Part shown: in pieces, positions 25,701 through 31,956 of the stretch
How positions within the stretch are numbered: the first letter of the stretch is position 1
Layout: each line of letters opens with the position of its first letter
Assembly: GCA_021736575.1 (NCBI GenBank)
Contig: JAIPFP010000017.1
Span: 1 to 46,203, forward strand
Reading direction: 5' to 3'
Length of the DNA stretch: 46,203 nucleotides
Source: Pirellula sp.
GTDB taxonomy: Bacteria; Planctomycetota; Planctomycetia; Pirellulales; Pirellulaceae
The notes under the pieces: model-generated
Seen by the model: the letters and a program-made list of their open reading frames with translations, nothing else
The model's database searches: none
Told to the model about the DNA's origin: nothing
Made by a program: the position numbers and the translations under genes

Positions 25701-28660
25701 CGGAATCGGAGGCTTTGACTTATAGTCGGCTAGCTGGATCCATCATTTATTCGTCCGGAATGCGGCGAGCCAAACCAAGTGTGCTCATTCAGAACAGGCG
25801 CGGTCAATCCGGCCTTTGGAGCTACGGGATTTCTGGCGACTTGCCAATTGTGTTGGTTCGAATCCGTGACACCGAAAAGCTTGATTTGGTTCGCGAGTCC
25901 GTGCGGGCGCACGCCTATTGGAGAATGAAAGGCCTCGCGGTGGACTTGGTTATTTGGAACGAAGATGACTCGGTCTATCGTCAGTCGTTGCAGGAGTCCA
26001 TCCTGAACATTGTTTCGGCAAGCCCTGAGGCCGCTCTGGTGGATCGGCCCGGTGGAGTGTTTGTGCGTCGCGGTGAGCTTATGTCGGAAGAGGATCGTGC
26101 ATTGCTTCAAACGGTAGCGCGCGTCGTGCTACTAGACGATGCTGGAAATCTGATCGATCAAGTCAATCGTCGCGTTCGTCCCGAGCTGGCGGTGCCTCGG
26201 TTTAGGCCAAGTAGGACACAACTTGAAATCGACTCAACGGGGGCATTTGAAACGCACGATCTTGAGTTCAATAACGGAATCGGCGGCTTTAGTCGCGATG
26301 GACGAGAGTATGTCATTACTCTCAAGCCCTCGCAAGCGACACCGGCACCATGGGTCAATGTCATTGCCAACGCAAAGATTGGTACCGTCATCTCGGAGAC
26401 GGGTAGCGCCTACACTTGGACTGAAAACAGCCACGAGTTTCGATTGACGACGTGGAGCAACGACCCGGTCTCGGATACGGCTAGCGAAGCGATCTATCTG
26501 CGAGATGAAGAGACGGGTAGGTTTTGGTCACCATCGCCATCGCCAGCTCGCGGGGCTGGAACTTACGTTTCTCGACATGGCTTCGGCTACAGCATGTTCG
26601 ACTATACCGAGGATGGCATTACAACGGAATTGTGCATCTATGTCTCGATCGATGAACCGATCAAGTACGCACGACTGAAGGTCACCAATCGTTCCGGTAG
26701 GCAGCGAAAACTTTCGGCCACGGGATTTTGGGAATGGGTACTGGGCGAAGTTCGAAGCAAGTCGTTAATGCATGTTGTGACCGATGTGGATCCAGTCACG
26801 AATGCGATATTCGCTCGAAATCCTTACAGTCCCGAGTTTGCGGACCGCATCGCTTTCGTCGATTGCAGTGAATCCAATCGAACGATAACGTGCGATCGAA
26901 CCGAGTTTCTTGGTCGAAATGGGAGCCTGACTAATCCAACGGCGATGCGGAGAACGAAGCTTTCGAATCGAGTCGGAGCTGGCTTAGACCCTTGCGCGGC
27001 GATTCAGACGCAACTGACGATTGAAGACGGTCAAGAGAAGACGGTCATGTTTACGCTTGGGGCTGCCAAGAGCGAAGAGGAAGCTCGAACACTGATTCTC
27101 AAAACGCGAGGAGCGGAGAGCAGTTACAAAGCCCTCGAGGACGTATGGCACTACTGGAGCCAAACGCTGGGTACCGTTCACATAGAGACACCGGATCCCT
27201 CGGTCAATTTCTTGGCCAATGGATGGCTCATTTATCAAACGCTTTCTTGTCGCATGTGGGCTCGTTCAGGGTTCTATCAATCGGGCGGAGCATACGGCTT
27301 TCGAGATCAGCTTCAAGATGCCATGGCGCTCATTCATGCCGAACCGAGCTTATTCCGTGAGCAGATTCAACGAGCAGCGTCGCGACAGTTCCTCGAGGGG
27401 GATGTCCAACACTGGTGGCACCCACCGGTTGGTAGAGGCGTTCGGACACAGTTCTCGGATGACCTTTTGTGGCTTCCTCTGTCGCTGTGTCGCTATGTCC
27501 AAATGACAGGTGATACCGGATTGCTTGATGAGCCGATTCCCTATCTGGCATCGAGGCTACTGCATGACGACGAAGAAGCGAACTACGATCTGCCGCAGAT
27601 CTCCGACGACATTGGTTCGGTCTATGATCACGCGTTGCGAGCAATCGATCGATCGATGAAGTTTGGAAGCCATGGGTTGCCGCTGATGGGATGCGGTGAC
27701 TGGAATGACGGCATGAATCTTGTCGGAAAGAACGGAAAAGGGGAGAGCGTTTGGCTGGCGTTCTTTCTCTATGAGGTTTTGAACCAGTTTGCAACTTTAG
27801 CGCGACAACGCGACGATGTCGGGACAGCAGATCGACTCGAGTTAGAGGCGGGGCGATTGCGAGGGAACATCGAACAATCTGCTTGGGATGGCAAATGGTA
27901 TCGACGAGCTTACTTCGACGATGGGACGCCGCTGGGCTCTTCTGAAAATATGGAATGTCAAATCGACTCGATCTCGCAGAGTTGGTCCGTGCTGTCAGGG
28001 GCGGGCACACAAGAAAGGACAACGATCGCTATGGAAAGTCTGTACAAACGCCTTGTGAAGAGCGATGAGCAGTTAATACTGCTGCTCGATCCTCCCTTCG
28101 ACAAATCGGCTCTCGATCCGGGTTACATCAAGGGTTATGTACCAGGAGTTCGCGAGAACGGCGGCCAATATACGCATGGAGCCATCTGGACCGCGATGGC
28201 CTTCGCTGAGATGGGGCAAACGGATCGAGCTTGGGAGCTGTTTTCGATGATCAATCCAATTCATCATGGTTCGACACCGGCGGGAATTGGAAAGTATCGA
28301 GCGGAGCCCTATGTCGTTGCAGCAGATGTCTATGGAGTCGCTCCACACGTAGGCCGAGGCGGCTGGACATGGTATACGGGCTCGGCGGGCTGGATGTATC
28401 GGCTGATCATTGAATCGCTATTGGGGCTGCATTTGGACGTCGACAAGTTACGATTTAATCCCCGGCCACCGCGAGCTTGGCCCTCATTCAAAATGCACTA
28501 TCGTTATCGAGAGACCACTTACCACATCACGGTAAAATGCAACGGCCAAGGGACGACGATTCAATCGCTGTTGGTCGATGGAATTGAGCAAGCAGAGCAT
28601 TTCGTTCGCTTGGTAGACGACAGATCCAATCATCAAGTGGAAATTGGATTAGGCAGTTGA
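19787..28660 (+). CDS. cyclic beta-1,2-glucan synthase (NdvB/Cgs type; GT84 plus GH94)
   Basis: The product is 2957 residues, slightly longer than rhizobial NdvB or Brucella Cgs (about 2830-2870). Residues 1-410 are soluble. Membrane helices lie at about 420-470, 828-870 and 952-1000. The GT84 glycosyltransferase (about 495-800) has LVVVPTMLTHVDSIERLLEG, LDTDTQLP (DxD-like) and RRHRWIRGDWQ. A glycoamylase-like domain follows (about 1017-1620; TWRYFEVFVTAEDNWLPPDN, MAHHASMSLLSF), then two GH94 beta-sandwiches (about 1677 and 2155). The GH94 catalytic barrel (about 2460-2885) has GGAYGFRDQLQD and the catalytic Asp in GCGDWNDGMNLV. Known members polymerise UDP-glucose into beta-1,2-glucan, trim and cyclise it; the product is periplasmic. 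No NdvA-type exporter is nearby. Candidate RNA B precedes it. Confidence 0.93.
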   Translation: MAMAETLSSNTDDRSCVIPRTSNDSASLEPPFRDELLSADQLERHAQHLAATHELASGRVADKLITRLAENEKILQSTYDEVAAAVVRNRRIAPAAEWLLDNFYLLEEQIHSTRRLLPRSYSQELPQLTNGSAAEYPRVYGIALELISHTDGRVDAQALEGFIAAYQSVVPLQLGELWALPLMIRLALIENLRRVAARIAIARRDRDLAADWAEQMISTVEKCPSDLILVLADMARSNPTLSGAFLADLTRYLQGQNPNFALVHGWLEHRLTDSGHSTEQLVLDEGQLQAAEQISVGNSITSLRFLSVHDWPKFVAKHSLVEQTLNRDPSGVYELMDFQTRNRYRHAVEAIAKRSHVSEFDVAFRAIQLAENEPASKLNSPKRHVGYFLIDQGRPILERLVQMRLTASVVIDKLRRTFPLSIYFVAVFVFAWLGIEGLIRLGDWSASSIALGCIVFVPVVMCGVQFALGMVNWLATILVRPNALPRMDFRAGIPEEHRTLVVVPTMLTHVDSIERLLEGLETRFLANRDASLQFALLTDFQDADTETLPKDAEMVGHAKRGIERLNQMYSLAGRDTFFLLNRHRKWNECEGTWMGFERKRGKLADLNATLRGATDRFSDTSGNLSDLTHINYVITLDTDTQLPRDSARKLVESMAHPLNRPQFDTKSGVVTTGYSILQPRVAISMASSRRSWFVRLIGSDPSIDPYTRVVSDVYQDLFGEGSFIGKGIYDVDAFEKCCGNFPVNAILSHDLLESCFCRSALISDVTLYEDHPSSYAADVSRRHRWIRGDWQIAAWLLPRVRGHSQHIGNPISSLSRWKIFDNLRRSLMPIAMFTLLLATWLMGSQSIALAATWFVVLVVAAPRIMSALIDFAFKPTDLSVATHLQSALQALVRPIAQCLFTLIFLPYDVWINADAVVRTLVRVHWTRRRLLEWRTSSDSERSASSDLVGFCRTMSVAPLTAALSLVTIAVVNPQTLAIASPFLIVWGASPAIAWWLSRLIPLPVVRLNDPQRQFLRKMARRTWRYFEVFVTAEDNWLPPDNVHVNPREVIASRTSPTNIGMALLADLAAFDFGYCSGTRLMNRTHKTFGTLAKLERHQGHFFNWYDTKTLAPLLPRYVSTVDSGNLAGHLRVLATGFEQMIDSSIVPSRVFDGLHDTLGVLLQEMATISPRIGDVATRLVGSASHRRIEMQMDSIANQGANLRSSFDILSRIKNEMSELAMTLAPNTESSWWCNAVAQTCEDQLADLRSMGLWSTIAMPDEQARGEQTQAGLDLFKELQSELEQLGTNPTLRSVASLPETLFPMIDSLRSHAMKAGSIEPETLAETSQWNESGSVAGLSRSANALGSNSTFALWLDALQTAMAESAKYAASRIRELERLCVECRELADMDFSFLESKMRDLFAIGFNVTDNQVDSGCYDLLASEARLATYVLIAQGQLGQEHWFALGRLLTSTEGEPALLSWSGSMFEYLMPLLVMPTYDYTLLDQTYRAVVARQIEYGRQRGVPWGVSESGYNAFDLNLNYQYRAFGVPGLGLKRGLADDLVIAPYASALALMVSPNLACRNLERLAREDRAGGYGFYEAIDYTVSRLPPGTSSVTIRQYMAHHASMSLLSFAYVLLDKPMQQRFNLDLAFRSSELLLQERVPRNTVPLFPHANEANATRISVAEEAGTMRVLSDPTTAVPEVHLLSNGQYHVAITSAGGGYSRWRGISVTRWREDPTRDCWGNFCYIRDLESGTVWSTSWQPTTTLAKKYEAIFTQARAEFRRIDEQIEMHTMISVASEDDLEVRRTRLTNRSDRARRIEITSYAEVVLAPQPQDESHPAFSNLFVQTELLPLQSSILCTRRPRSAEEKPPWMVHMMTATGTQVEETSYETDRMRFLGRGQTTASPQSLKSRSPLSNSSGATLDPIVSIRKVILLQPNETVTVDVITGVGESSAIAKAMIEKYLDSSLADRVFELAWTRGLIMLQQLNASESEALTYSRLAGSIIYSSGMRRAKPSVLIQNRRGQSGLWSYGISGDLPIVLVRIRDTEKLDLVRESVRAHAYWRMKGLAVDLVIWNEDDSVYRQSLQESILNIVSASPEAALVDRPGGVFVRRGELMSEEDRALLQTVARVVLLDDAGNLIDQVNRRVRPELAVPRFRPSRTQLEIDSTGAFETHDLEFNNGIGGFSRDGREYVITLKPSQATPAPWVNVIANAKIGTVISETGSAYTWTENSHEFRLTTWSNDPVSDTASEAIYLRDEETGRFWSPSPSPARGAGTYVSRHGFGYSMFDYTEDGITTELCIYVSIDEPIKYARLKVTNRSGRQRKLSATGFWEWVLGEVRSKSLMHVVTDVDPVTNAIFARNPYSPEFADRIAFVDCSESNRTITCDRTEFLGRNGSLTNPTAMRRTKLSNRVGAGLDPCAAIQTQLTIEDGQEKTVMFTLGAAKSEEEARTLILKTRGAESSYKALEDVWHYWSQTLGTVHIETPDPSVNFLANGWLIYQTLSCRMWARSGFYQSGGAYGFRDQLQDAMALIHAEPSLFREQIQRAASRQFLEGDVQHWWHPPVGRGVRTQFSDDLLWLPLSLCRYVQMTGDTGLLDEPIPYLASRLLHDDEEANYDLPQISDDIGSVYDHALRAIDRSMKFGSHGLPLMGCGDWNDGMNLVGKNGKGESVWLAFFLYEVLNQFATLARQRDDVGTADRLELEAGRLRGNIEQSAWDGKWYRRAYFDDGTPLGSSENMECQIDSISQSWSVLSGAGTQERTTIAMESLYKRLVKSDEQLILLLDPPFDKSALDPGYIKGYVPGVRENGGQYTHGAIWTAMAFAEMGQTDRAWELFSMINPIHHGSTPAGIGKYRAEPYVVAADVYGVAPHVGRGGWTWYTGSAGWMYRLIIESLLGLHLDVDKLRFNPRPPRAWPSFKMHYRYRETTYHITVKCNGQGTTIQSLLVDGIEQAEHFVRLVDDRSNHQVEIGLGS

Positions 28661-28671
28661 GCTAGGTGGAC

Positions 28672-28688
28672 GGCACATGGAATGTGCC
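28672..28688. repeat. palindrome GGCACAT-GGA-ATGTGCC after the synthase gene
   Basis: Seven-base arms surround a 3-base loop, starting 12 bases after the synthase stop. The flanking CTACTAC is typical of dispersed planctomycete repeats. It has no T-run, so it is not a classical terminator. Confidence 0.6.
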
Positions 28689-28766
28689 TACTACTTTGAC
28701 TTTTGTCGGTTGTGTCTAAAAAAGGAGCAGCCCAATCCCCAAGGAATCGACGGTCGTCGCGCCGAC

Positions 28767-29132
28767 TCACACCTTCTTTTTCAGTTCGCGGCAGACTGGC
28801 GGGGCCGCCAAGGTAAAGATAACGATTTCTTCCCCGGTTACGGTGCTAATGTCGTGGTGCAAACTGACTGGCTTGACGCCGGTGATATCGCGAATGATCT
28901 CTTCTAGTTTAGGTCGGGCGATCTCGATCAGCTGAGACCGAACCTGTTTGAGCAGGTCCCGGCCCTTGTCCACGGGTAACGTTTGTACCAAATGCTGTTC
29001 TGCGGCGGTCAAAACGCCTTGGAGTCGAACAACCAGCAGATCATCGATCAAATGCGCGTGAATGTCCTTGGGCCCGCGACCCATGAATTCAAGTTCGAAT
29101 CGTGAGATGCACTGGCAAATCAACGCTTCCAT
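28767..29132 (-). CDS. stand-alone MpsC (DUF2294) family protein
   Basis: The product is 121 residues from the ATG at 29132, with AAGG four bases upstream; a TTG at 29234 would add 34 unlikely residues. It covers the full MpsC domain: RFELEFMGRGPKDIHAHLID, LLVVRLQGVLTAAEQHLVQT, KGRDLLKQVRSQLIEIARPK, LEEIIRDITGVKPVSLHHDI and STVTGEEIVIFTL. It is clearly homologous to the C-terminal half of the receiver protein at 16321-17190. It converges on the glucan synthase gene. MpsC is annotated as part of a sodium-translocating membrane-potential-generating system; its direct activity is not established. Confidence 0.88.
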   Translation of the reverse strand: MEALICQCISRFELEFMGRGPKDIHAHLIDDLLVVRLQGVLTAAEQHLVQTLPVDKGRDLLKQVRSQLIEIARPKLEEIIRDITGVKPVSLHHDISTVTGEEIVIFTLAAPPVCRELKKKV

Positions 29133-29280
29133 CTCACCTTGGGTTTTTGGCGGTTCGATAATTTTTCTTATACCTGCTTTTTTGAGGATCCCGCTACACG
29201 GGGCGATGGTACCTTGACTGCATTCAGATAGCAATCAAATTACCGCGACTACTAGGTGGGAAGCGATCAGATCGAGAAAA
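29133..29280. other. upstream region of the MpsC gene
   Basis: This should hold the MpsC promoter (minus) and the start of RNA C (plus). An open extension of the MpsC frame to a TTG at 29234 is present but unconvincing. Confidence 0.4.
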
Positions 29281-29434
29281 ACGGTTCGATTGTGCTATGG
29301 TTGCTCTCTCGTTGGGTGAGCGACAGATTGCAGTATCTTCATCCCGTGTACTGCATTTGCCTAAGAAAACTAACCGCAGTAGGTTGTATTCGGCGACGCC
29401 GACGTTTAGCAGATACGCAATACGTCGGTTTTTT
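29281..29434 (+). ncRNA. candidate structured RNA C, upstream of the sigma-factor operon
   Basis: A segment with helices TGCAGTA/TACTGCA (29329-29335 with 29348-29354) and AACC/GGTT (about 29372-29384) leads into a terminator at 29399-29434. The stretch TTTGCCTAAGAAAACTAACC resembles RNA A's TTTGCTGAGAAACTGGTAA, and AAAAACGGTTCG resembles B's AAAACGGATCGG. The promoter is unclear (possible -10 TATGGT at 29296-29301), so the 5' end is a guess. It ends about 215 bases before the sigma-factor start. Confidence 0.35.
29399..29434 (+). terminator. Rho-independent terminator of RNA C
   Basis: CCGACGT (29399-29405) pairs with ACGTCGG (29422-29428) and is followed by six T residues (29429-29434). 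The stem sequence echoes those of RNA A and RNA B. Confidence 0.8.
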
Positions 29435-29648
29435 GTATTTTCCTGTAATCTTCCGGGTCTTGACCGACGGGTAATGTGACAATCGTCAGTTCGGAGCTTA
29501 AAGACGAGCCCATTCAAACCTTACATTCAGTCGCTCGACGCCTCAATTTTCTGTTTTTCATGTCATGATCATAGGGGCAGGGCTAAGTAACGGTAGACGA
29601 CCGTTTTGATTGGGCGCTTTGATTGGGCTGAGTTGAGGACGCATAACC
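29435..29648. other. leader region of the sigma-factor operon
   Basis: No gene is seen. A short direct repeat, TTTGATTGGGC, occurs twice at about 29606-29627. The operon promoter is expected here but was not identified. Confidence 0.4.
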
Positions 29649-30173
29649 ATGGAAGAACAATATCAACAAGCGATTCGCTACTGGACGCTTGCGCAGCCGG
29701 TCGTCTCAGCCTATGTAGCGGCAGTCGTACGAGACTTTCGGGACCGTGATGATGTGCTGCAGGCGATATCTGTTGCAGTGCTGGAGGCGTTCTCCTCGTA
29801 TGACCCCGCTCGCCCTTTTACGGCCTGGGCGATGGGCATCGCTCGAAATCAAGTTGGTACGTACCTGCGCGAACGTAAACGCAACCGCCTAATCTTCGAT
29901 GCGGAAACGGTTGACTTGCTGGCAGTGGCATTCGAACAGATCGACTCAGTTCAAACTCGAAAAATAGACTTTCTTAAGGAATGCTTGGCAAAGCTCGAGG
30001 GTCGGGCGCGTCAGTTGTGTGAACTGCGGTACCAGAATGACTTGAAACCGGCGGCCATTGGATCTCTTCTTGGTATGACGCCGAATACGGTGGCCAAATC
30101 GCTTCAGCGCATCCGAGATCAATTGCGGCAATGCATCGAGCGATATGCGGCCCTTGAGGGAGGCCAATCGTGA
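29649..30173 (+). CDS. ECF sigma factor, Rhodopirellula/Verrucomicrobium type
   Basis: The product is 174 residues. Sigma region 2 is seen as RDRDDVLQAISVAVLEAFSS and PARPFTAWAMGIARNQVGTY. Region 4 is seen as KLEGRARQLCELRYQNDLKP then IGSLLGMTPNTVAKSLQRIR. This matches the extracytoplasmic sigma subfamily that is expanded in planctomycetes. It directs RNA polymerase to a small regulon, often its own operon. Its stop overlaps the start of the anti-sigma-like gene (GTGA). It heads a six-gene coupled operon ending at 36681. Confidence 0.92.
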   Translation: MEEQYQQAIRYWTLAQPVVSAYVAAVVRDFRDRDDVLQAISVAVLEAFSSYDPARPFTAWAMGIARNQVGTYLRERKRNRLIFDAETVDLLAVAFEQIDSVQTRKIDFLKECLAKLEGRARQLCELRYQNDLKPAAIGSLLGMTPNTVAKSLQRIRDQLRQCIERYAALEGGQS

Positions 30174-31186
30174 TCCCTGATCTTGATCCTTGTGAACTTA
30201 TTGATGGCTATCTGGATGATGCGTTAACGGCCGATCAGCAAGAGGAATTGAGTACCTGGATCAAAGTACATCCAGATCATGCCCGCACTTTTGCCGAGGC
30301 AATGCTGCTTCACGATCGTTTGCGCAACACCCTCGCCGCGTATGAAACTCCCGTCGCCATGCATCGGTCATCCACCATCGAATCACGCCGGGGGGGGCTT
30401 GGGGGCTCATGGTTGATGAGTTCAGTGGCAAGAACAACAGCGGCCGCCGCAGTGCTTATTCTTGGACTCGCTACGCTGTGGTTTAGTATCAGTACGCAAA
30501 CAGCGTCGGCCGCGATTCGTGAGTTAGATCGAATCATTGTCAACAGCATGAGGTCGAAAGATCGGACCTTCGAAATTGTGGTTGAAGACATTACTACCGA
30601 ACGCAGAGGGAAGCGGTCCGCTATGCCAGAATCACAGCGACCGCCGAAGCCACCACTGGATGGAGCCGCATTATACGTTCGTTCGGGTAACCAGTTTGTG
30701 CTCGTACGCAAAACCCAGGAAGGCTTACCGTTTGTCACTGGAAGTAACGGACAGCAGAGCTGGGCGATCAACACACGAGGTCCCGTCAGAGTCAGTGCGG
30801 ACGTTCATTGTTTTGATCATGATCTTCCAGGGCACGAGACGTCTGTCCCGCTCACGAATCTTCATGAAGGTCTCCAGCAGCTAAAGGTTGCCTATGAACT
30901 GACTTTCTCGGCACTCGGTCCAGAGGAGTACGAGACCGGAGATGGTCATGAAGCTCGCCTATTGATTGCTGTGAAAAAACGAAAAGAGCGTGGTCCTCAG
31001 CGTGTAGAAATCGTCTACGACGCGATCTCAGGCGGCATTCTGCGGATGCGTTTCGTTCAGATGCCCTATGGCCCAGACCGCTTGGATCTACGTTTGTCGC
31101 TGGTTAGTCAAGACGAGCTGTCGTCTGACTTCTTCGAGCATACAAGTCATCACGTGCCGGATCGAAAAATAGAAGAGGAGAACTAA
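30170..31186 (+). CDS. anti-sigma-like transmembrane protein
   Basis: The product is 338 residues from a GTG that overlaps the sigma stop. Residues 1-60 form a short cytoplasmic helical domain (LIDGYLDDALTADQQEELST) as in sigma-binding domains of FecR-like planctomycete proteins; no zinc-binding HxxxCxxC motif is present. One membrane helix lies at about 84-110 (TTAAAAVLILGLATLWFSIS). The outer part (about 115-330) is beta-rich (DRTFEIVVEDITTERRG, ALYVRSGNQFVLVRKT, MRFVQMPYGPDRLDLRLSLV) and resembles LolA/RseB-type folds, which sense or bind lipid-like ligands. This last point is only a resemblance. Its likely role is to hold the sigma factor inactive until an envelope signal arrives. Confidence 0.78.
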   Translation: MIPDLDPCELIDGYLDDALTADQQEELSTWIKVHPDHARTFAEAMLLHDRLRNTLAAYETPVAMHRSSTIESRRGGLGGSWLMSSVARTTAAAAVLILGLATLWFSISTQTASAAIRELDRIIVNSMRSKDRTFEIVVEDITTERRGKRSAMPESQRPPKPPLDGAALYVRSGNQFVLVRKTQEGLPFVTGSNGQQSWAINTRGPVRVSADVHCFDHDLPGHETSVPLTNLHEGLQQLKVAYELTFSALGPEEYETGDGHEARLLIAVKKRKERGPQRVEIVYDAISGGILRMRFVQMPYGPDRLDLRLSLVSQDELSSDFFEHTSHHVPDRKIEEEN

Positions 31187-31956
31187 TGATGAAGTGGATG
31201 ATGCAATTGGTGGCATTTATGATGGTGTTGGCGTATCCTGTTGCGGCCAAGTCTCAGACGCCCTCAGCGGCCAAAATCCGTAAGCCGCAAATGAGCGATA
31301 CGATCCGAGCTAATGTCTATGCAGACAATCAATTCATGTTGTACATCAACGGTGATTTGGTCGCAGTGGACTCGATCGCTTTCGTTCCGCATAACGTGAT
31401 TTCAGTCGACATCTTACCGAGCTATCCAATGACAATTGCCGTCATGGCCAAAGACAACTTCGATCCGAAGACAGGCATGGAGTACGCCAATACCAAAATC
31501 GGCGATGGTGGCTTTATCTTGAAGTTTAGCGATGGTACGGTTACCAACGGCGACTGGAAAGCCAAGAAGATCTCATGGGGACCAATAGATCGTGATACGA
31601 AGAGTCCACGCATCGAAAGCATCGAAGTCCCGAACAACTGGTATGCAGTAGACTTTGACGACAGAGGGTGGGGCAAAGCCAAAGAATACACCGAAGAGGA
31701 AGTTGGTCCGAAGCAGCCTTACTTTGACAGCGACTTTCAAGGAGCCAAGTTCATTTGGTCTGACGACATTGCGCTCGACAATGTGGTCCTATTTCGCCAT
31801 GTCGTGAAGGCCCCACCCGATGGCAAGGAGCGAATCGACTTTCGCAATCTCAACAATGTCATCCCTGAGAATCCACCGCGGGGATCAGTCCGACCAAGCG
31901 GGCTAGGTCGGCAAGAACGTGACGGACAACGCGGTAACAATGGAGAAAAGAAATGA
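31186..31956 (+). CDS. exported beta-sandwich protein of the sigma operon
   Basis: The product is 256 residues with a Met-rich signal peptide (MMKWMMQLVAFMMVLAYPVA). The ATG shares one base with the upstream TAA. The mature part reads NVYADNQFMLYINGDLVAVD, MTIAVMAKDNFDPKTGMEYA, FILKFSDGTVTNGDWKAKKI and ENPPRG. This is the pattern of the N-terminal carbohydrate-binding beta-sandwich found in rhamnosidase-like and other extracellular enzymes. No catalytic residues were recognised, so it is probably a binding or accessory protein for the sulfatase or YHYH protein encoded next to it. The C-terminus is low complexity (RQERDGQRGNNGEKK). Confidence 0.7.
   Translation: MMKWMMQLVAFMMVLAYPVAAKSQTPSAAKIRKPQMSDTIRANVYADNQFMLYINGDLVAVDSIAFVPHNVISVDILPSYPMTIAVMAKDNFDPKTGMEYANTKIGDGGFILKFSDGTVTNGDWKAKKISWGPIDRDTKSPRIESIEVPNNWYAVDFDDRGWGKAKEYTEEEVGPKQPYFDSDFQGAKFIWSDDIALDNVVLFRHVVKAPPDGKERIDFRNLNNVIPENPPRGSVRPSGLGRQERDGQRGNNGEKK

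Noticed and set aside
27330-28022. 230-codon minus-strand frame
   Set aside because: It lies wholly antisense to the GH94 catalytic domain, which has clear motifs.
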